From Clostridia bacterium (GTDB lineage Bacteria > Bacillota > Clostridia > Christensenellales > Borkfalkiaceae): 64,000 nt of DNA. Positions 60,888 through 64,000 of the stretch are shown in pieces. A model generated the notes under the pieces. That model was not told the DNA's origin. It did not search any database and saw only the letters and a program-made list of their open reading frames with translations. The stretch is taken from NCBI GenBank assembly GCA_017457225.1, contig JAFTHW010000004.1, positions 1 to 64,000 of the forward strand, read 5' to 3'. A program made the position numbers and the translations under genes. Every line of letters starts with the position of its first letter. The stretch's first letter is position 1.

Positions 60888-60916
60888 TCGTCCCCATTCA
60901 AAACAAAAACGGAATC

Positions 60917-60948
60917 TTGCAGGCGTCCCGATCGGACGCCTTACAAGT
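60917..60948 (+). promoter_or_regulatory. Strong hairpin between tig and clpP
   Basis: CTTGCAGGCGTCC pairs with GGACGCCTTACAAG with small bulges. There is no T run, so it is more likely an mRNA processing or stability element than a terminator. Confidence 0.5.
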
Positions 60949-60997
60949 TCATAGACGTAAAACTCTCAAAAGAGGCATTTTTCAAAGGAAAGGTATT

Positions 60998-61588
60998 ATG
61001 GAAAAGAACGTTTTAGTCCCTTACGTAGTAGAACGCACGTCCTCGGGCGAGCGCACGTACGATTTATATTCCCGTCTTTTGGACGACAGAATCGTCTTTT
61101 TGAGCGGCGAGATCAACGACGCGGTGGCGAACACGGTCGTGGCACAGCTCATCTATTTGGAGGGAAAAGATCCTACGAAAGACATCAGTTTGTATATCAA
61201 CTCCCCCGGCGGCTCGGTTTCGGCGGGTATGGCGATCTACGATACGATGAACTATATCAAGTGCGACGTTTCCACCATTTGTATCGGGCTTGCGGCGTCG
61301 ATGGGCGCGTTCTTGCTCTCGAGCGGCGCGAAAGGCAAGCGTTTTGCTTTGCCCAACTCGGAAATTATGATCCATCAGCCCCTTGGCGGAGCGCAGGGTC
61401 AAGCGAGTGATATCAAGATCCAAGCGGAGCATATTTTGAGGACGAAAGCGAAGCTCAACCGAATTTTAGCGGAGAATACGGGCAAGGATCTGGGAACGAT
61501 CGAACGGGATACGGACAGGGACAATTATATGTCCGCAGACGAAGCCCGCGCTTACGGGTTGATCGACAGAGTCTTTCTCAGAAGATAA
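60998..61588 (+). CDS. clpP: ATP-dependent Clp protease proteolytic subunit
   Basis: The protein has 196 residues from the ATG at 60998. The catalytic Ser ([12 protein letters not shown]), His ([12 protein letters not shown]) and Asp ([12 protein letters not shown]) are in place. It forms the ring chamber used by ClpX. AAAGG precedes the ATG. Confidence 0.98.
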   Translation: MEKNVLVPYVVERTSSGERTYDLYSRLLDDRIVFLSGEINDAVANTVVAQLIYLEGKDPTKDISLYINSPGGSVSAGMAIYDTMNYIKCDVSTICIGLAASMGAFLLSSGAKGKRFALPNSEIMIHQPLGGAQGQASDIKIQAEHILRTKAKLNRILAENTGKDLGTIERDTDRDNYMSADEARAYGLIDRVFLRR

Positions 61589-61779
61589 TTTTTCTTGAAA
61601 ACCAACCGAAAAACTTTTCGCCGCGCAAAACTCTATCACGGGTTTTGCGCCGAATTTTCTACGCTCGTTCCCTTTACAGGGTTTAAAAACGATTCAAACG
61701 GTGTAAAAATAGAGAGCGGTTGTATCAAAAGCAGTCGGCTGCCGCATACTATGCGGCGTATCAGAACAGGAGTGTAACT

Positions 61780-63021
61780 ATGGCAAATCATCATCAACGT
61801 TGTTCTTTTTGCGACAAACAAAAGGAAGAAACGCGCCGTCTGATTACGGGCCCCGACGGGGTTTGTATTTGCGACGAGTGCGTGAAAATATGTAAATCTA
61901 TGATCGAGGAGTGGGAGAGCGAAAAGACTCCCGAAACGGAAGTCCCTTTGAAAAAGCCTGCCGAGATCAAGGAGGAGCTGGATAAATACATCGTGGGGCA
62001 AGACAAGGCGAAACGGGTGTTGTCCGTTGCCGTGTATAACCATTACAAGCGGATCAACGCAACGATGAAACAAAAGAGAAACGACGGCGACGGCGTGGAG
62101 ATCGAGAAGAGCAACGTGCTTTTGCTCGGTCCGACGGGTAGCGGTAAAACGTTGCTTGCCAGAACGCTGGCGAAGATCCTGAACGTACCGTTTGCAACTT
62201 CGGACGCAACGACGCTCACTGAAGCGGGTTACGTAGGGGAAGACGTGGAAAATATCCTCTTAAAACTCATTCAAAACGCAGATTACGACATCGAACGCGC
62301 GCAGCGCGGCATCATCTATATCGACGAGATCGACAAGATCGCGAGAAAGGGCGAAAACGTGTCCATTACCCGCGACGTTTCGGGCGAGGGCGTGCAACAG
62401 GCTTTGCTCAAAATCATTGAAAGCACGACGGCGAACGTTCCCCCGCAGGGCGGAAGAAAGCATCCCAACCAAGAATGTCTGCGCCTCGATACGACGAATA
62501 TCTTATTCATTTGCGGCGGCGCGTTCGTGGGCTTGGATAAAATCGTATCTTCGAGAAAAGACGATACGACGCTGGGCTTCGGCGGTAAAGTCCGTCTTGG
62601 AGAGCACGAAGCGGACTATTCGGTGCTCGACGACGTAAAACCGCAGGATTTGACCAAGTTTGGGCTCATTCCCGAATTCGTGGGCAGACTCCCCATTGTC
62701 GTCAATCTCGACCCCCTTGGCGAAGACGCGCTCGTGAAGATCTTGACCGAGCCGAAGAACGCGATCATTAAGCAGTATCAAAAGCTTTTGGGCTTTGACG
62801 GAGTGAAACTGACGGTGGAAGCGGAAGCGGTGCGCGAGATCGCGCAGACGGCGATCCGTTTGAAGACGGGCGCGAGAGGTTTGCGTACCATCATTGAGGG
62901 AGTTATGACCGAAGTGATGTATAAGATTCCCTCCGAAGAAAACGTCGAAGAAGTCGTCGTCACGAAAGAGTGTTTGACGAGCGGCGCAACGCCGAAAGTC
63001 GTGTATAAACAATCCGCGTAA
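61780..63021 (+). CDS. clpX: ATP-dependent Clp protease ATP-binding subunit ClpX
   Basis: The protein has 413 residues. The N-terminal zinc-binding domain has four Cys (CSFC and CDECVKIC). Walker A GPTGSGKT, Walker [10 protein letters not shown], the pore loop GYVGED and the ClpP-binding IGF region (here LGFGGKV) are seen. AGGAG precedes the ATG at 61780. It unfolds substrates for ClpP. The terminator lies 13 bp downstream, then lipoprotein cassette 2. Confidence 0.98.
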   Translation: MANHHQRCSFCDKQKEETRRLITGPDGVCICDECVKICKSMIEEWESEKTPETEVPLKKPAEIKEELDKYIVGQDKAKRVLSVAVYNHYKRINATMKQKRNDGDGVEIEKSNVLLLGPTGSGKTLLARTLAKILNVPFATSDATTLTEAGYVGEDVENILLKLIQNADYDIERAQRGIIYIDEIDKIARKGENVSITRDVSGEGVQQALLKIIESTTANVPPQGGRKHPNQECLRLDTTNILFICGGAFVGLDKIVSSRKDDTTLGFGGKVRLGEHEADYSVLDDVKPQDLTKFGLIPEFVGRLPIVVNLDPLGEDALVKILTEPKNAIIKQYQKLLGFDGVKLTVEAEAVREIAQTAIRLKTGARGLRTIIEGVMTEVMYKIPSEENVEEVVVTKECLTSGATPKVVYKQSA

Positions 63022-63033
63022 AGCAAGAACGCA

Positions 63034-63061
63034 AGCGGCTTCCCGTAATCGGGAAGCCGCT
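63034..63061 (+). terminator. clpX terminator
   Basis: A 12-bp stem (63034-63045 with 63050-63061), loop TAAT, followed by a modest AATTTG. Confidence 0.75.
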
Positions 63062-63087
63062 AATTTGTAAAAAATTTTAAAAACCTA

Positions 63088-63115
63088 TTGACAAATACAA
63101 ATAGTATGGTATAAT
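63088..63115 (+). promoter_or_regulatory. Promoter of lipoprotein cassette 2
   Basis: Exact TTGACA (63088-63093), a 16-bp spacer and exact TATAAT (63110-63115) with an extended TGG before it. It is the same arrangement as at 53670. Confidence 0.9.
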
Positions 63116-63168
63116 GTAGCTACAAAAGGAAAATTTTTCCTAAATTTTGACAAGGACGGTATACTCCC

Positions 63169-63207
63169 ATGAACAACGAACAATTTCTTCAAGGAGGAAC
63201 TATTTAG
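63169..63207 (+). CDS. 12-residue leader peptide, cassette 2
   Basis: Encodes MNNEQFLQGGTI, differing at two residues from the peptide at 53751. Length and stop codon are identical, and AAGGA lies upstream. The end of the frame overlaps the first hairpin arm (63193-63200). Confidence 0.55.
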   Translation: MNNEQFLQGGTI

Positions 63208-63265
63208 GATATTTTTTGAATAGAATATATACCGTTCCTCCTTTGTTTTTTAGACAAAAGGAGGA
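63193..63265 (+). promoter_or_regulatory. Candidate transcription attenuator, cassette 2
   Basis: GGAGGAAC (63193-63200) can pair with GTTCCTCC (63234-63241). That second arm can instead pair with AAAGGAGGA (63257-63265). T runs follow both hairpins, as at 53775-53848. The loop of the first hairpin is two bases shorter than in cassette 1 and the third arm has one extra A. Confidence 0.6.
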
Positions 63266-63296
63266 TTTTTATATCCTGCTTAAAAAGGAGAAGTTT

Positions 63297-64000
63297 ATGA
63301 AAAAATTATTGACATTATTGATTTTACTTACAACGCTCGTGTTTAGCTCGTGCGCGTTCCCGTTTACCCAACAAGAGAGTAGTGAGTCAGCTTCCTCTTC
63401 GCCTCAATCAAGTTCGGAAGCGATAGCAAACTCTAGCGAATCGTCCGAAATTTCTTCTTTAGAAGAACCTGAAGAAGAAATTAAGGTTTTTAATACCGTA
63501 GGTCAGTATGGTCGATACCATTTTGAAGGTATAGAAGTGATTGGCTTAGATTTTGGGGTTCCCGACGAATTGAATTTAGACAATACACGGGGTTGGATAG
63601 GAGGCGACGTGATACGTCTTTGGTATACCGGTGATACCTTTTATGGTATCTGTCAAGAATTTATTGCATATAAAAAACTGGAAGACGGCTCTTTAGAGCT
63701 TGTGTTTGGGAAAATGATAACCCCCTCTAACCTTAAAATAATCAAGTGGGAATATATCCCTGCCAAGATTATGCGTATCAAGTATTACAAAGCAACGGAC
63801 ACCGAAGACGCGCGTTTTGTTCAATTAGACGAAAATGACGTAGAAACACCTGTTCGCATTGGTAGATGGAGTCCCTTTTATTATCTAACGGATTTTGATA
63901 CCGAACCTATGGACGGTAGAGGGATTGTTGAAGAAGATTGGGAAGACGGACAAATTTTATACGCTTCGTATAGCGCAACGGATTATAACGCAGAAACCGA
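63297..64000 (+). CDS. Lipoprotein, cassette copy 2 (runs off the window)
   Basis: At least 234 residues with no stop codon before the window ends. The signal peptide MKKLLTLLILLTTLVFSSC has the lipid-bearing Cys at 19, followed by AFPFTQQESSESASSSP as in copy 1. A longer Ser/Glu linker (about 36-62) follows. The exported domain shares only scattered motifs with copy 1 (VPDE, KIMRIKYYKATDTEDARFVQ, EEDWEDGQILYASY). The two are therefore diverged members of one family under one conserved leader. The function is unknown. Confidence 0.85.
   Translation, partial: MKKLLTLLILLTTLVFSSCAFPFTQQESSESASSSPQSSSEAIANSSESSEISSLEEPEEEIKVFNTVGQYGRYHFEGIEVIGLDFGVPDELNLDNTRGWIGGDVIRLWYTGDTFYGICQEFIAYKKLEDGSLELVFGKMITPSNLKIIKWEYIPAKIMRIKYYKATDTEDARFVQLDENDVETPVRIGRWSPFYYLTDFDTEPMDGRGIVEEDWEDGQILYASYSATDYNAET

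Noticed and set aside
61595..61777. 60-codon frame between clpP and clpX
   Set aside because: No ribosome site, basic low-complexity composition, and it ends at the clpX ribosome site.
1..64000. tRNA genes, prophage, insertion-sequence transposases and CRISPR arrays
   Set aside because: I looked for T-loop consensus sequences, transposase-like frames and regular repeats and saw none that hold up.

Overview
The window looks like the replication-origin region of a spore-forming, Gram-positive Clostridia-type chromosome, probably from an uncultured gut lineage. The evidence is gene content and order: rpmH-rnpA-yidD-yidC-khpB, dnaN, rsmG, a ParB/Noc-like protein and YyaC lie around DnaA-box clusters. 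Sporulation-type genes (yyaC, spoIVFA-spoIVFB, a PdaB-like deacetylase, ricT), a cysteine T-box, RqcH and strong Shine-Dalgarno sequences also fit. I cannot assign a species.

Layout. 0-4.4 kb: the 5' tip and promoter of a leftward rRNA operon, two small membrane proteins, a ParB-like protein and ftsH broken by an in-frame TAA. 4.4-9.4 kb: a membrane-anchored leucine-rich-repeat protein, a dense DnaA-box cluster, cvpA, yyaC, queT and a block of structured repeats. 9.4-15.8 kb: khpB, yidC, yidD, rnpA, rpmH, dnaN, a SLOG protein, a textbook unwinding region (AT-rich DNA, DnaA-trios, DnaA boxes) and rsmG. dnaA, mnmE, mnmG, recF and gyrB are absent. 15.8-26 kb: a second repeat block, engB, lon, a BY-kinase/Wzz pair, holB-ricT, an RbsD-like protein and a DeoR regulator. 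26-45 kb: T-box-cysE-cysS, a short alaS, proB-proA-proC, pckG, tmk with an Orn/Lys/Arg decarboxylase, lysS (also broken by an in-frame TAA) with greA, an aminotransferase and an Lrp regulator. 45-50 kb: a polysaccharide deacetylase, a tandem-OB SSB, an AT-rich accessory island (a BRO-N/Fic fusion, a Rho_N/AT-hook coiled-coil protein and an independent non-coding RNA) and a uracil permease. 50-64 kb: spoIVFA-spoIVFB, rng, rplU-rpmA, an HTH membrane regulator, rqcH, tig-clpP-clpX, and two copies of a lipoprotein cassette.

Most genes are housekeeping: replication start and clamp, membrane insertion, RNA processing, proteolysis and chaperones (FtsH, Lon, ClpXP, Tig, RqcH), proline and cysteine supply. 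The unusual material sits between them. (i) A lipoprotein cassette is present twice. Its promoter, 12-codon leader peptide, mutually exclusive hairpins and signal peptide are almost identical, while the exported domains differ. One copy is bracketed by an exact 33-bp inverted repeat. (ii) Two essential genes each carry one in-frame TAA. (iii) There are two DnaA-box clusters 8 kb apart and no dnaA. (iv) A dispersed 18-bp repeat occurs inside and between genes. (v) Hairpins are strung together by ATATCAC spacers. (vi) A long-hairpin ncRNA has its own promoter and terminator.

All calls are from reading the sequence; no database search or folding program was run.
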